Source of the DNA: Bacillota bacterium | GTDB taxonomy: Bacteria; Bacillota; Clostridia; Christensenellales; Aristaeellaceae | Direction: 5' to 3' | Length of the DNA stretch: 64,000 nucleotides | Assembly: GCA_023436585.1 (NCBI GenBank) | Contig: JAEZIN010000002.1 | Span: 186,001-250,000, forward strand | In this document: in pieces, positions 36,092-45,681 of the stretch | Layout of the letters: each line of letters opens with the position of its first letter | How positions within the stretch are numbered: position 1 is the first letter of the stretch | The notes under the pieces: model-generated | What the model was told of the DNA's origin: nothing | Seen by the model: the letters and a program-made list of their open reading frames with translations, nothing else | Database searches by the model: none | Made by a program: the position numbers and the translations under genes

Positions 36092-38014
36092 TTACTCCGG
36101 CCCATAGACCTCCACCTCGTAAATCGAATACCCTCACTGCTGCGCCCGTTTGGTCATGTATACCCGTACATACCTGGCATGAACTTTGTCAAAGGTGATT
36201 TCCTCCACCTTGCCCCTGCCCTTGCTTGTTTCAAACACATCCGTCCAGGTTGTATTGTCCAAAGAAATTTGAATCTTGTATTCCTTGGCGTAGGAGGATT
36301 CCCAATTAAGCTTGACGCGGCTGATCTCATAGACCGCCTCAAGATCAACGCTGATAAAGGAGGGGTCTACATTCCACTGCGACGACCAGCGGGTGACATT
36401 GTCGCCGTCCACAGCCTTTATCGCATAGTTGGTATACTGCGTCTCGGTGGAGGAAACCTCCACCGGCTTTTCAAAGGCCAAGTTCCCCGGCTGCTGTACG
36501 CCGTACACCGGCTCGGCCACCACCTCCTCCGCTTCTTCGGGATAGGTTTGCGTATCGGTAATTTCAACCGCGCTATCTCCCGCCAGGGTGTAGTGCAGGG
36601 TGTGGTCCGCGTACAGGCTGTCAAAGGGGCCGATGTCGGTTGTTTCAGCGGCTCCGCCTATGCCAAGTGCGCCCAGCGGCGTGCGGCCGCCGGTGTAGTA
36701 ATGGGTATTGGCAAAGCGCAGGGAAGGCAGCAGGCCCGACGGATCGAGTACGGCCAGTGCTAATGTATAGGTGCCTTTGTTAAGGGCATCAGGTAATTGG
36801 AAGCTATCCTTCACCATATAGGTATAGCCCGGATGCCAGTTGCGGATATCCACATGCACGTACCCTAACCATACGGGCTTACGGTTATCATCCAGCAGGC
36901 TCACTTCCACCGGCCACGCATATTAAAACGGCGCGCTGCCCACATTGGATACTTCAAAATCAAGGTCCAGCGTCCCGTCTGGCGAAACGCTGCCGGTGTA
37001 GGCCGCTTGATGGATCACATACCGGTACCCCAGCGCCTTTTGCATCCGGGCGGCGTTGGGTATAACCTTCGGGTCAGTTGCCGTATACTCAGCGATCCAG
37101 CCCAGGCTGGAGGCGTGCATCCTTTTAATCCAATCGATGACGTAATCTGTGTTTTTTTCGCTGCGCAAGGTGCCGTTGGGGCTGCCCCCAAGCCTTGATT
37201 GGTTGCCCCAGTCGTACGCCGTTTCGCCGCTGATCATTTGCGTTTTCCAGGCTTTGCGCATCATTATGCCCATGCCGCCGGAAACGTCGTCCGGCAGGGC
37301 GAAGGAATCCCAAATGAAGCCCAGGTCATAGTCTGTAAAGGTTTCCGGGTAGCGGACCATGATCCTTTTGTGGGGGAACGCTTGGGTGAATGCATCGCCC
37401 AGCGCCTTTTGAAAATCCTTGGGTATGCGGTCCCCGCCATCCTGCAATTTGAGGGGATAAATGTGGTGCTCGCCCCAGCGGCCCCACAAGCCCATCTCAA
37501 TCGCGGCCACCCTGGGGTCGTTGTCCCAGGCCTCGCCTAGCTTTTTGGCAAAGGCCACCAGGCGCTGCTTGAGCGTATCGGAAAGCCACCTATTCACCGG
37601 GTCGGCAGAATCGATCCCCTCCGGCCAGTAGCCGGCGCTGCCGCCATCCGGGCCCTGGGGATACACGATCACCACCCGTGGAATCACTTTCAGGTTGCGG
37701 TTTTCGATACCCTTCCAGCTTTCGTTGCTCCAGGCAATGATCTTATCTGCAGTATCCTCAGCACTTGCCTCCAGGTCGGTGTACTTGATGTACTGCTTAC
37801 ACACAGTCACATACTCGCCCTGGGGGAAAACATTGTCTTGTATATACCGGCTGGGCCGAAAGCCCTTCATGGGATTGGCGAAAGCCTCCTCCGTTTCATA
37901 CAGCGTAACCGTCGTCATCGCCTCACCTTCCGCTGCCGCCGGGAGCGCAAACGCCCCTGATATAAGGCCGGCGGCCATCATCAGCGAGCAGAGCTTCTTG
38001 ATGATACGGTTCAT
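36092..38014 (-). pseudogene. DUF4832-discoidin (F5/8 type C) protein broken by two nonsense codons
   Basis: One reading frame of 641 codons from ATG 38014 to TAA 36092 is interrupted twice without frameshift. Codons 1-363 encode a signal peptide and a DUF4874/DUF4832-like domain (NPMKGFRPSRYI, EMGLWGRWGEHH). Codon 364 (36925-36923) is TAA, sitting between NVGSAPF and YAWPVEVSLLDD where the family continues. Codons 365-626 give the end of DUF4832 and a discoidin domain (WSSQWNVDPSFISVDL; FDKVHARYVRVYMTKRAQQ). Codon 627 (36136-36134) is TGA exactly where discoidin domains have Trp, followed by GYSIYEVEVYGPE and a true stop. The intact protein would be a secreted glycan-active or binding protein of the arabinan locus. 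Natural decay or sequencing errors are both possible. Confidence 0.85.
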
Positions 38015-39741
38015 GGCGCTTCCTCCTGGCTATCCTCGAACAGCACCTGACGCATGGTGTCCTCACAGGTCATGTCCCTCACCGAGCACAAGGTGGTCAG
38101 CACCGTGTCCGTGCCTTGGACGGCAAATTCCCAATCGCCCCTGCGGTCGATTACAGCGCTCTTGGGGATAAAAACCCTGCCGGCGGATTTGTACTTGCCC
38201 TCCGCATAGTTTTCAAAGCGGTTGCCATCCAGCGAATCCAACTGCGTCTTGACCTTTACGCCCAGCAGCATCGGACCATAGAGGAACTTGTGCCGCCCCC
38301 CTTGGTTGTGGGCCATCATATCCTCCGCCCGCACGGATAGATCCATATGCAGCGTGATTTCATCCCCCGCTTGAAAGCACCCGGCGATGGCAATGAAGCC
38401 ACCTTCAAGTACATTGGAGACAGGTGCTCCGTTGACGGCGGCTTTATAGCCATCAGCCCAGGGCGGTGCAAACAGCTTGATCCTGACAAATAGGCCCGGC
38501 GTTGCCTTTTTGATCACCAGCCGGACCTCCCCGTGGTAGGGGTAGCCCGTATGTTCTTTCAGTTCCAGCGTTCCATCCTCCAAAGCAAGCGATGCTTCAC
38601 AGTTGTGATAGAAGGGAACGTACACGCTGTTTCCCTCGGTGAAAAAGCTGTATTCAATGGCTCTGGAAAAGCCCTCGCCACCCCGCATGGTGCAGCACCA
38701 ATAGGTTTCATAGTTGATAGGCGAGAGGAACAGGTTTTCCTCCGCCTGCTCGGCGCCCAGGCAGCGGTCAGTGCCGAAGGAGCCGTTGACCCTGTGGCCA
38801 TGGGAGAGGGCATTGAAATAAATGAGATGGGCGTCCGCAAGATAGGCCGCGTCCCCTGTGTGCTTCCATAAAAGCGTCGCTGCCATAAAGGAATCGATGA
38901 TGGCGCAAGGCTCGGTCCAGCGCGGCGCACCGAACCAGTTGTAGTTGCCATAGCCTTCGGTAAGGGCGTTTGCGCGGTACAGATCATAGCGGCTGCGGGC
39001 CATGGCAAGGTACTTTGCATCTCCGGTCAGTTCAAAAAAGCGGATCATGCCCCTTGTTGCGCTCAAGGTGGCGTGGGTTTGAATATTCAGCGCCTGCAAA
39101 TCCATCTCCATGAAGCGCTCTATCATTTCCTCGATCAGTAAACCAAGCGCATCCCAGCGCAAAAGCTCATAGGCGGCGGTGGCTCCGTCGATCATGATAA
39201 AGGCGCAGCCCGCGTCGGATGTTTCGGCGTGATGCTTCGTCTTGGTCTGCAGCTTGGAAAGCTGCCAGGGGCCGGGCTCCAAAAAACGCTTGCCTGGGGC
39301 GATAGGATACTTTGCAAACGCGCCGCGGGCGGGAAGCAGGAAATTGGTCACCATGGTCTTGAGCATTTCCAGCGCTTTTGTGCAGTTGGTGAGCTTCACA
39401 TACTCGCTCAAAGCGCGAATCATCCAGCTGTGCCCGCCAAAATGCTGCTCGTCAAACACGCCGGAGGGCAGTATGGGTCCAAAGTACCCCTTTTCGTTCA
39501 AATGCGCCGGCACCTTATCCATGATCTCCTCAAGGTAGGCGCTGGGCCGGTGGGTGCTTTGGCTAAGCAGCGTCAGCGCCAGCAGCACCCTGCCCTCCCA
39601 ATCGCCGGGCCAGCCGTGGGAATCCGCCTTGAACACTTCCTCCGGCCGGTACCAGGTTCCTTCCAGCCTGGCGTAATTCAGCCCCGCGCGCACGGCCAAA
39701 TCGCCGTGCATTTTTATATCCGCAAACCGAACACTTTTCAT
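38011..39741 (-). CDS. GH127-like (DUF1680) glycosidase
   Basis: The 576-residue protein has an (alpha/alpha)6 barrel (about 20-370) and C-terminal beta domains. YWCCTMRGGEGFSRA (about 355) is the Cys-containing active-site motif of the DUF1680/GH127-GH146 group, where Cys acts as nucleophile with a zinc-bound Cys/Glu set. WPGDWEGRVLLAL and FGGHSWMIRAL are further family-like landmarks. There is no signal peptide, so it is intracellular and may remove beta-L-arabinofuranose or a related sugar. It overlaps the pseudogene start by 4 bp (ATGA). The last gene upstream in the same operon is a permease. Confidence 0.8.
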   Translation of the reverse strand: MKSVRFADIKMHGDLAVRAGLNYARLEGTWYRPEEVFKADSHGWPGDWEGRVLLALTLLSQSTHRPSAYLEEIMDKVPAHLNEKGYFGPILPSGVFDEQHFGGHSWMIRALSEYVKLTNCTKALEMLKTMVTNFLLPARGAFAKYPIAPGKRFLEPGPWQLSKLQTKTKHHAETSDAGCAFIMIDGATAAYELLRWDALGLLIEEMIERFMEMDLQALNIQTHATLSATRGMIRFFELTGDAKYLAMARSRYDLYRANALTEGYGNYNWFGAPRWTEPCAIIDSFMAATLLWKHTGDAAYLADAHLIYFNALSHGHRVNGSFGTDRCLGAEQAEENLFLSPINYETYWCCTMRGGEGFSRAIEYSFFTEGNSVYVPFYHNCEASLALEDGTLELKEHTGYPYHGEVRLVIKKATPGLFVRIKLFAPPWADGYKAAVNGAPVSNVLEGGFIAIAGCFQAGDEITLHMDLSVRAEDMMAHNQGGRHKFLYGPMLLGVKVKTQLDSLDGNRFENYAEGKYKSAGRVFIPKSAVIDRRGDWEFAVQGTDTVLTTLCSVRDMTCEDTMRQVLFEDSQEEAP

Positions 39742-39755
39742 AGCTTTCCTCCGTA

Positions 39756-40664
39756 TCAGGCCTTCAGGCCGGTCAGGGCAATGCCCTCCACAAACTGTCT
39801 TTGGAAAATGAGATACAGCGTGACCATTGGCAGCGTGGCAATCACCGAGGCCGCCATAAAATGCTGGGGCTTGAACGTCTGGCTCATCATTTGAATCTTG
39901 CCCAGGGCCGATGCCAGGGTGCCCAGGCGGTTATCCGAGTTGACGATCATTGGCCACATCAAATTTGACCAGGCGAACACCGCCGTGAAGATGGAAAGGG
40001 CCATCACAGGAGTTTTCGTCATGGGAAAGAGAATGCGCAAAAAGATACGGCCATGGCCGCAGCCGTCGATCTTGGCCGATTCCGACAGCTCATCGGGCAG
40101 GCCCATGTAATACTGCCGTAAAAAGAACGTGCCAAAGGCGCTGACCAGCCCGGGGAAAATGAGGCCCGGTATGGTGTTCACCCAGTCCAGGGCCACGACC
40201 ATCTTGAACTGCGGAATGAGAAATACCTGGTCCGGCAGCATCAATTGGATCAGCACCAGGGCAAACAACTGTTTTTTGAAGGGAAATTGCAGCTTGGCAA
40301 AGGCGTATGCCGCCAGGGAGCTGGCAAGGACCGCGCAGAAGATGCGCCCGGCGATTAATAGCAGCGTATTGCGGAACAAAAGAGGAAAAAAGTCCATCTT
40401 GCCAAAGAGAAAAGCGTAGTTGGTAAACAGGAAGGACCATTCCTTTTCGCCTGAAAGCACCTTTTGCAGGTTCGCCTGGGGAAGGAGCACCGGCGGCATG
40501 GAGATGGCCTCGCCAAAGGTTTTGAAGGAGCTGAGCGCCATAAAAGCAAAAGGCAGCAGCATGGCAATGCTCAGCAGTATAAGCGCCAAATGAATGCCGG
40601 CATGCTTTATGGGTGGGCGGCGCGCTGTTACATGGGGCTTTTGTCCTATTGCTTTGCCGATCAT
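39756..40664 (-). CDS. Sugar ABC importer permease (MalG type), third set
   Basis: The 302-residue protein has six spans and an EAA loop (SESAKIDGCGHGRIFLRILF). ATG 40664 is used because AAAGGAGG lies 8 nt upstream; the longer frame to 40715 runs inside the neighbouring gene. It partners with the permease at 40678. Confidence 0.92.
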   Translation of the reverse strand: MIGKAIGQKPHVTARRPPIKHAGIHLALILLSIAMLLPFAFMALSSFKTFGEAISMPPVLLPQANLQKVLSGEKEWSFLFTNYAFLFGKMDFFPLLFRNTLLLIAGRIFCAVLASSLAAYAFAKLQFPFKKQLFALVLIQLMLPDQVFLIPQFKMVVALDWVNTIPGLIFPGLVSAFGTFFLRQYYMGLPDELSESAKIDGCGHGRIFLRILFPMTKTPVMALSIFTAVFAWSNLMWPMIVNSDNRLGTLASALGKIQMMSQTFKPQHFMAASVIATLPMVTLYLIFQRQFVEGIALTGLKA

Positions 40665-40677
40665 ATTCGCGCCTCCT

Positions 40678-41580
40678 TTAGTTGTCATAGTGGACCCACT
40701 TTTTCTCAAAACCAAACTGCAGCGCGGTAAACAGCAGAATCACCGCCACGGACCAGGTGACGATGGCGGAGCCGTAGTTGGCGTTGAGCTTGATAAATGT
40801 CTCCCGGTAAAACTCGTACAGCAGGGTTTGTACATACATAAACGGCGGATCGGTATCCCTTGCGAACATGAAGCTCAAGTCGAACTGGCGCACAGCGCTC
40901 ATCAACCGCATGGTCAGCACAAAAAAGAGCGTAGGAGATATCAGCGGCACCGTTACGTAAAAGAACCGCTTGACAGGCCCGGCGCCGTCGATGAGGGCGG
41001 CCTCGTAATAGGTTCTGGAAATCCCCTGCAGGCCGGCCAGCAAAAGCACCATGTCATAGCCCACAGAGCCCCATATGGCCACGATGGAAACGGAGGTCAT
41101 CGTCACCTTGGGGTCGGCGATCCAGTTGGGGCCCTGAATGCCGATGAGGCTTAAAGCGTAGTTCAAAAACCCGGAGGTGGAATTGAACACGATCCAGCGC
41201 CAGACCAGCGCCACCGCCGTCGGCGCGCATACCAGGGGCAGAAAGAAGATACCCCGGTAAACGTTGCGGCCTTTTAAGTGCTGGTTGTTCAGCACGTTGG
41301 CCAGCACAAGAGCGAGGAACACGCCGGGGATCACTGTATACAGCGTAAAAAGAAGTGTGTTCAGGTTGGCCTGCCAGAAGTAGGGGTCATCGGTGAACAT
41401 GCGCACGTAGTTGAAAAGGCCCCACGCCTCTGTATGCTTATCCTGCAGGGATAGGACAAGGCTTTGAATAAAAGGGATGACATTGAGTATCAACAGCCCG
41501 GCCACTGTCGGCAAAACAAACAAAAAGGCCCACCTCCACTCAATGGGGAAGCGGCGGCGGGGGATGGATCGGACCATCAT
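40678..41580 (-). CDS. Sugar ABC importer permease (MalF type), third set
   Basis: The 300-residue protein has six spans and an EAA loop (YEAALIDGAGPVKRFFYVTV). It is preceded by a 299-nt gap from the SBP gene, which holds a hairpin and a palindromic repeat, so expression may be lower than that of the SBP. Confidence 0.92.
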   Translation of the reverse strand: MMVRSIPRRRFPIEWRWAFLFVLPTVAGLLILNVIPFIQSLVLSLQDKHTEAWGLFNYVRMFTDDPYFWQANLNTLLFTLYTVIPGVFLALVLANVLNNQHLKGRNVYRGIFFLPLVCAPTAVALVWRWIVFNSTSGFLNYALSLIGIQGPNWIADPKVTMTSVSIVAIWGSVGYDMVLLLAGLQGISRTYYEAALIDGAGPVKRFFYVTVPLISPTLFFVLTMRLMSAVRQFDLSFMFARDTDPPFMYVQTLLYEFYRETFIKLNANYGSAIVTWSVAVILLFTALQFGFEKKWVHYDN

Positions 41581-41704
41581 GCGTTTTCATTCCTTCCATG
41601 AAGAACACGAGTCTCCCGTGCTCCCCTGAGTGTCGGGAAATTGGGTTTGCGGAAAGCATTTGGAGGCCTGCCTTTGAGTGAATACCAATTAACGCAGCAG
41701 CATG

Positions 41705-41780
41705 TCATTCTGAGGGAGTGAAACGACCGAAGAATCTATAAGCAGCAAGGACTCAAGATTCTTCGCTGCGCTCAGAATGA
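41705..41780. repeat. Palindromic intergenic repeat (REP/MITE-like)
   Basis: TCATTCTGAG (41705-41714) pairs with CTCAGAATGA (41771-41780), and inner arms CGAAGAATCT (41728-41737) and AGATTCTTCG (41756-41765) also pair. It is non-coding and lies between SBP and permease genes. Sequences of this type recur widely in bacterial intergenic regions; the number of copies in this genome is unknown. Confidence 0.7.
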
Positions 41781-41829
41781 TATATCTTTGAACAAACAGC
41801 ATTTCCATGAAGCTCCTCTAATTGGCATC

Positions 41830-41863
41830 CCCAGGGGGCGCAGGTAAACCCGCACCCCCTGGG
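41830..41863 (-). promoter_or_regulatory. Strong intercistronic hairpin after the SBP gene
   Basis: CCCAGGGGG (41830-41838) and CCCCCTGGG (41855-41863) pair, with further pairing inside, 17 nt after the SBP stop. No U-run follows. It likely protects the SBP transcript from 3-prime exonucleases and limits read-through into the permeases. Confidence 0.6.
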
Positions 41864-41879
41864 AAGAGAAGATTTCCGA

Positions 41880-43127
41880 TTACTCCGTCGCCAGATACCT
41901 GTCCACTACCGTGGCGATTTCAGCCAGCTTGGCTGCCACGTCCGGGTTTTCATCGGTGTAGAGCGAGGCGATCATGGTCCTCTCTTCGGGGCCCCACTCG
42001 GCCTTGGTCTTGGAGAAGGGATACTGCACGCCGTAGGCGATCATGTCGGGGTAGGCTTTCACGTTGATGTCCGGGAAATTCTTGTACCATGATTCCTGGG
42101 TGCCATTGAAGGCGGGGATGGCCGCGCCGGTGTTGCCCATGATTTCGGCAGCTTCCTTGGTGCCAAGGTACGTGAGGAAGCTCTTTACGATTTCGGGATT
42201 CTTTGTCCCTTCATAGCCGGCATAGGTCAGGCCATTGTAGATCGTGGCGCGGATGCCGGTGGGGCCCATGGGCATGACGGCCACATCAAACTTCTGGCCC
42301 AGCTCTTCCATGGCAGAGATGTAACCCTTGATTTCCCAGCTGCCAAGATACACCATGGCGGCCTTGCCGGTCCTAAAGTAGTCGTGATGGCTCATTTCCG
42401 TCAGCTGCTCCTGGGTGGGGGATACCTTGTACTTCTTTTGCAGGTCCAGCCAGAACTGCACGCCCTGCACGGTGGCGGGATCGTTGTAGCCGGATACCTT
42501 CTCGCCAAAGCGCACCGTGTGGCCGCCGGCCTGGTAAATGGGGAGCAGGTATCCGCTCTGGTCTTCGCCGGCAGAGGCGGCAAAGCCGTACACATCGCCC
42601 TGGGTCAGCTTGGTGGCAGCTTCCACCAGCTTATCCCAGTTCCAGGTATCGTCGGGATAGGCAACACCGGCCTTGTCAAACAGGTCCTTGTTGTATACAA
42701 GCGCGATGGTGTCAAAGTCCTTGGGCACGCCCAGCTGCTTGCCATCCCACTGGAAGACCTGGCTGATGCCCTCGGGGAAGTTGGCCTTGTCATATAAGCC
42801 GGTGCAATCCATCAGCAGACCCTTTTTGGCGAAGTCCACAAAGTTGTTGGAATGCATCCAGAACACGTCGGGCATGCCGCCCTCCGCCGCCGCGCCAAGC
42901 ACCTGCCAGTACTCGCTCCAGGACGTGACGCTCAAGGATATGGATACGCCGGGGTGCTGGGCGACATACGCGTCCACCAGTGCCTGCATGCCATCCTGCT
43001 GGTTTGCATCCCAGAAAGCAAAGGTGATTTCACCCTTGAGATCTTCCGCCATGGCGGGAACCGCCGCCAGGGTGGCGATGAGCATGCAAACGCACGCTAA
43101 CGCCAGTATTCGGGTAAACCTTTTCAT
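41880..43127 (-). CDS. Extracellular sugar-binding protein (SBP family 1), third set
   Basis: The 415-residue protein has a signal peptide ending AVPAMAED. The SBP family-1 core shows ITFAFWDANQQDGMQALVDA, WSEYWQVLGAAAEGGMPDVF and KQLGVPKDFDTIALVYNKDL. ATG 43127 is chosen because AGGAGGG lies 8 nt upstream; the upstream extension (MRKQHRRVFF) is rejected. There is no lipobox Cys. It has a promoter at 43188-43216. Confidence 0.92.
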   Translation of the reverse strand: MKRFTRILALACVCMLIATLAAVPAMAEDLKGEITFAFWDANQQDGMQALVDAYVAQHPGVSISLSVTSWSEYWQVLGAAAEGGMPDVFWMHSNNFVDFAKKGLLMDCTGLYDKANFPEGISQVFQWDGKQLGVPKDFDTIALVYNKDLFDKAGVAYPDDTWNWDKLVEAATKLTQGDVYGFAASAGEDQSGYLLPIYQAGGHTVRFGEKVSGYNDPATVQGVQFWLDLQKKYKVSPTQEQLTEMSHHDYFRTGKAAMVYLGSWEIKGYISAMEELGQKFDVAVMPMGPTGIRATIYNGLTYAGYEGTKNPEIVKSFLTYLGTKEAAEIMGNTGAAIPAFNGTQESWYKNFPDINVKAYPDMIAYGVQYPFSKTKAEWGPEERTMIASLYTDENPDVAAKLAEIATVVDRYLATE

Positions 43128-43187
43128 GAAAAAGACCCTCCTATGCTGTTTTCTCACGGCCGAAATTGGGCCCGCGAAGTTGCTTTC

Positions 43188-43216
43188 AGTATATTTTTTT
43201 CATCCACCAGCCACAA
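43188..43216 (-). promoter_or_regulatory. Promoter of the third SBP gene
   Basis: Minus strand TTGTGG (43216-43211), 17-nt spacer, TATACT (43193-43188), leader of about 60 nt. The remaining part of the gap to 43400 holds only the terminator of the dehydrogenase gene. Confidence 0.65.
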
Positions 43217-43329
43217 GAAAGACGGTTATGCAAATGTGTTTCTGTATTACTGCCTTTGGGGGAGGCGCCGGAATTGGGGGAGCACGCGGTGGAATATGGC
43301 ACAATATTCTGCCACTTTATTCCTGAAAC

Positions 43330-43358
43330 GAAAAGGCCGTCCCCGAAAAGGAGACGGC
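43330..43358 (-). terminator. Terminator of the YesMN-SBP-SDR operon
   Basis: Minus strand stem GCCGTCTCC/GGGGACGGC (43358-43336, one G-T pair), followed by CTTTTCGTTTC. Confidence 0.75.
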
Positions 43359-43400
43359 GGCAGAGTGTTATGTATTATGCTGAAGCCGCTTGTTCGAAAT

Positions 43401-44378
43401 TTACCGAAAGGCCTTTGTCAATTCCTCCGTGACATCCCAAAGCTTTTGTGCAAGCTTGGGGTCCTCCGCCCATTTACCAGGCTTTGCAATTTTGCAGTTG
43501 GCGAAGTATGCACCTGTTATGTTTTTTAGAGCATCGTTGGTAGACACATAGATCGCCGTCGCCGCTCCTTTTTCCGGCGTACGCACCATAAAGCCCAGCA
43601 GCTTCCCGGCCGCCCTGCGCAAAGCGAAATTCCCATCCTTTCCGCTAGCGCGTCTTGCACCGATGTTGGTGACAACAGCGCCGGGATGCACGCAATTGAC
43701 GGTGATTCCCGTACCGGCAAGCCTTTTTGCCAGCTCTTTGGTAAACAAGAGGTTGCACAGCTTGGCCCTGCTGTAGGCGCGGACAACGGAATAGTGCGAT
43801 TTCATGTCCAGATCGCCAAAATCAATCCTGCCAACCTTGTGAGCGACAGAACCTACCATAACGATTCGCGAAGATGGGCCCATGCATGATAACAACGACA
43901 TGGTCAGCAAAAAGTGCCCCACATGGCAAATACCAAAGTGCAGTTCAAGGCCATCCTTTGTCTCCTGACGTTCAAAGCTGAGTACCCCCGCGTTATTGAT
44001 CAGCACATCAAGAACAGGATGCTTTTCTTTAAAGGCCACGCAAAACCTCTGAATGTCTGCCATGTCTGAAAGGTCGCACAACACCAGCGATACATCCTGG
44101 CTGCCGCTTTGCTCCTTGACTTCCTGCAAGGCCTTTTCGCCGCGCTGCGGACTGCGGCATAACATGATCACCGACATGCCAGCTTTGGCCAGCGCAATAG
44201 CCGCGGCCTTTCCCATTCCCGCATTTGCCCCTGTAATCAGTACAGTTTTTTTATCTATCAAAATATTTGCATTCCATTCTGATGTTATGAGACATTCCTG
44301 GCTTGTCTTGGCAATGCCCGCAAGCATGATGATAACGTTGGAAAGAAGCAGCGAGAGAACACTAAATAATGGCAACAT
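43401..44378 (-). CDS. Short-chain dehydrogenase/reductase with N-terminal hydrophobic segment
   Basis: The 325-residue SDR has the cofactor motif TGANAGMGKA, NNAG (VLINNAGVL) and the catalytic YSRAK, resembling retinol dehydrogenase/protochlorophyllide-reductase-like SDRs that use NADP(H). About 45 residues precede the Rossmann fold and include a strongly hydrophobic run (LFSVLSLLLSNVIIMLAGI), suggesting membrane association. The start is uncertain: ATG 44378 (used), or TTG 44411 with AAGG upstream, which would overlap the SBP gene by 14 bp. A role in sugar metabolism is not evident; it may be an unrelated rider on the operon. Confidence 0.82.
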   Translation of the reverse strand: MLPLFSVLSLLLSNVIIMLAGIAKTSQECLITSEWNANILIDKKTVLITGANAGMGKAAAIALAKAGMSVIMLCRSPQRGEKALQEVKEQSGSQDVSLVLCDLSDMADIQRFCVAFKEKHPVLDVLINNAGVLSFERQETKDGLELHFGICHVGHFLLTMSLLSCMGPSSRIVMVGSVAHKVGRIDFGDLDMKSHYSVVRAYSRAKLCNLLFTKELAKRLAGTGITVNCVHPGAVVTNIGARRASGKDGNFALRRAAGKLLGFMVRTPEKGAATAIYVSTNDALKNITGAYFANCKIAKPGKWAEDPKLAQKLWDVTEELTKAFR

Positions 44379-44397
44379 TCCTTTTCGACATGCAATG

Positions 44398-45681
44398 TTA
44401 CGGCTCCCCAATAGCTGACCTTAGGCTGCTGTTGACCTGATCGGCATCTTTTAGCGCTTGCTCCACGGTCTTTGTACCAGCCAGCACTTCCTGCAGCGCC
44501 TTGCCATAAGCCTCCACCACCGGGTTTCCGTAGGACCAGGCGGTGGTCCACGGCGCGTATACGTGGCCTTTTTCAATGGCGCCAGCGCAGCCGTCGAACA
44601 CGGGACCCAAGTCCGTATCCACACCGCTGACATACGACAAACCCTTGCTGTCGTGAATCAATGCCTCTTGCGCCTCCTTTGTTGCGGTGGCGGCCAGCAC
44701 CGATATCGCGGCCTGCTTGTTTCTGGCATTGGCATTGACCGCTAAAGCGGAACCAGGGCCGCCCACCAGCCAGCCCGCGTCCTCCCCGCTGCCCGGTATG
44801 GGGAACATGCCAAGGCGGATATTGGGGTTAATGCGCAGGATTTCGTTCAGTGACCAGGGGCCGCTTTGCCACATGGCGGCCTTGCCCAGGGCGAATTCCT
44901 CCATGGCCTGCTCATAGCTGTAGCTGAGCATATCAGGCGTCAGGCAGCCCTCGCTGATCATTTGGGACCAGAGGGTCACGGCTGGCAGCCAATGATCGGC
45001 AAGATTTGCCTCCCCCTTGTCAAAGGCCGCGTCAAAGCCCGCGTTTTCAGGCTTTGCATAAAATTCGCTGTTGACCAAGGCAATGCTCTGCTTCATCAGC
45101 GGCTCCCAGGATTGGGCGCCCATGATCTGCGCCTTTACTCCCAAGGAATTCAGCGTTTTGTGCAGGCTCAAAAACTCCTCAAAATTCCGGGGCGGGGTCA
45201 GCCCATGCTTTTCAAAGATGTCCTTGTTGTAGTACATACCCTCGAACCAGGATTGCAGTGGCACCGCGTACACCCTTCCACCCACGGAATAAGGGGCGGT
45301 GCCCTCCTTTTTGAACAAGGATACAAAGTCCTGGTCGGTTAAGTCCAAAAGCCTGCCTGTGCTGGCCAGCAGCCTGGTTTCGCCGCCGACCTCTATGATG
45401 TCCGGCCCCGCGCCGGATAAAAGCTCCCGGCTTAAGGTGCTGCTATAGTAATCCAGGGGGATGGCGTCGTAGGTGAGTTGTATGCCGGGCAGCTTTTCCT
45501 TCAAAAAGGAAAGGTAGGTAACGCGCACGCTTTCGCTGTTGTAGGCCAGCATGCGTAGCGGCACGGCAGCTTCGCTTGTGACAAAAGGCGCTGGAGCCGT
45601 GCTTTGTATTGCAGGCGACGAGCACCCGGCCAGGAGGATGGCCGCCGCCAGCGGGAGCAGGTGCTTTAAAAATCGCTTCAC
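44398..45681 (-). CDS. Lipoprotein sugar-binding protein linked to the two-component system
   Basis: The 427-residue protein has a clear lipobox LLAGC (Cys20), so it is membrane-tethered. The SBP family-1 core includes LSGAGPDIIEVGGETRLLAS, QSWFEGMYYNKDIFEKHGL and MEEFALGKAAMWQSGPWSL. It overlaps yesN by 4 bp and has no permease partner in the operon. I infer it presents ligand to the YesM sensor, or to the importers, rather than acting only in transport. Confidence 0.88.
   Translation of the reverse strand: MKRFLKHLLPLAAAILLAGCSSPAIQSTAPAPFVTSEAAVPLRMLAYNSESVRVTYLSFLKEKLPGIQLTYDAIPLDYYSSTLSRELLSGAGPDIIEVGGETRLLASTGRLLDLTDQDFVSLFKKEGTAPYSVGGRVYAVPLQSWFEGMYYNKDIFEKHGLTPPRNFEEFLSLHKTLNSLGVKAQIMGAQSWEPLMKQSIALVNSEFYAKPENAGFDAAFDKGEANLADHWLPAVTLWSQMISEGCLTPDMLSYSYEQAMEEFALGKAAMWQSGPWSLNEILRINPNIRLGMFPIPGSGEDAGWLVGGPGSALAVNANARNKQAAISVLAATATKEAQEALIHDSKGLSYVSGVDTDLGPVFDGCAGAIEKGHVYAPWTTAWSYGNPVVEAYGKALQEVLAGTKTVEQALKDADQVNSSLRSAIGEP

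Noticed and set aside
36134..36925. Recoding (readthrough or TGA as Trp) in the DUF4832 gene
   Set aside because: The first internal stop is TAA, many neighbours use TGA as a normal stop, and no recoding structure is evident; a pseudogene or sequence error is simpler.
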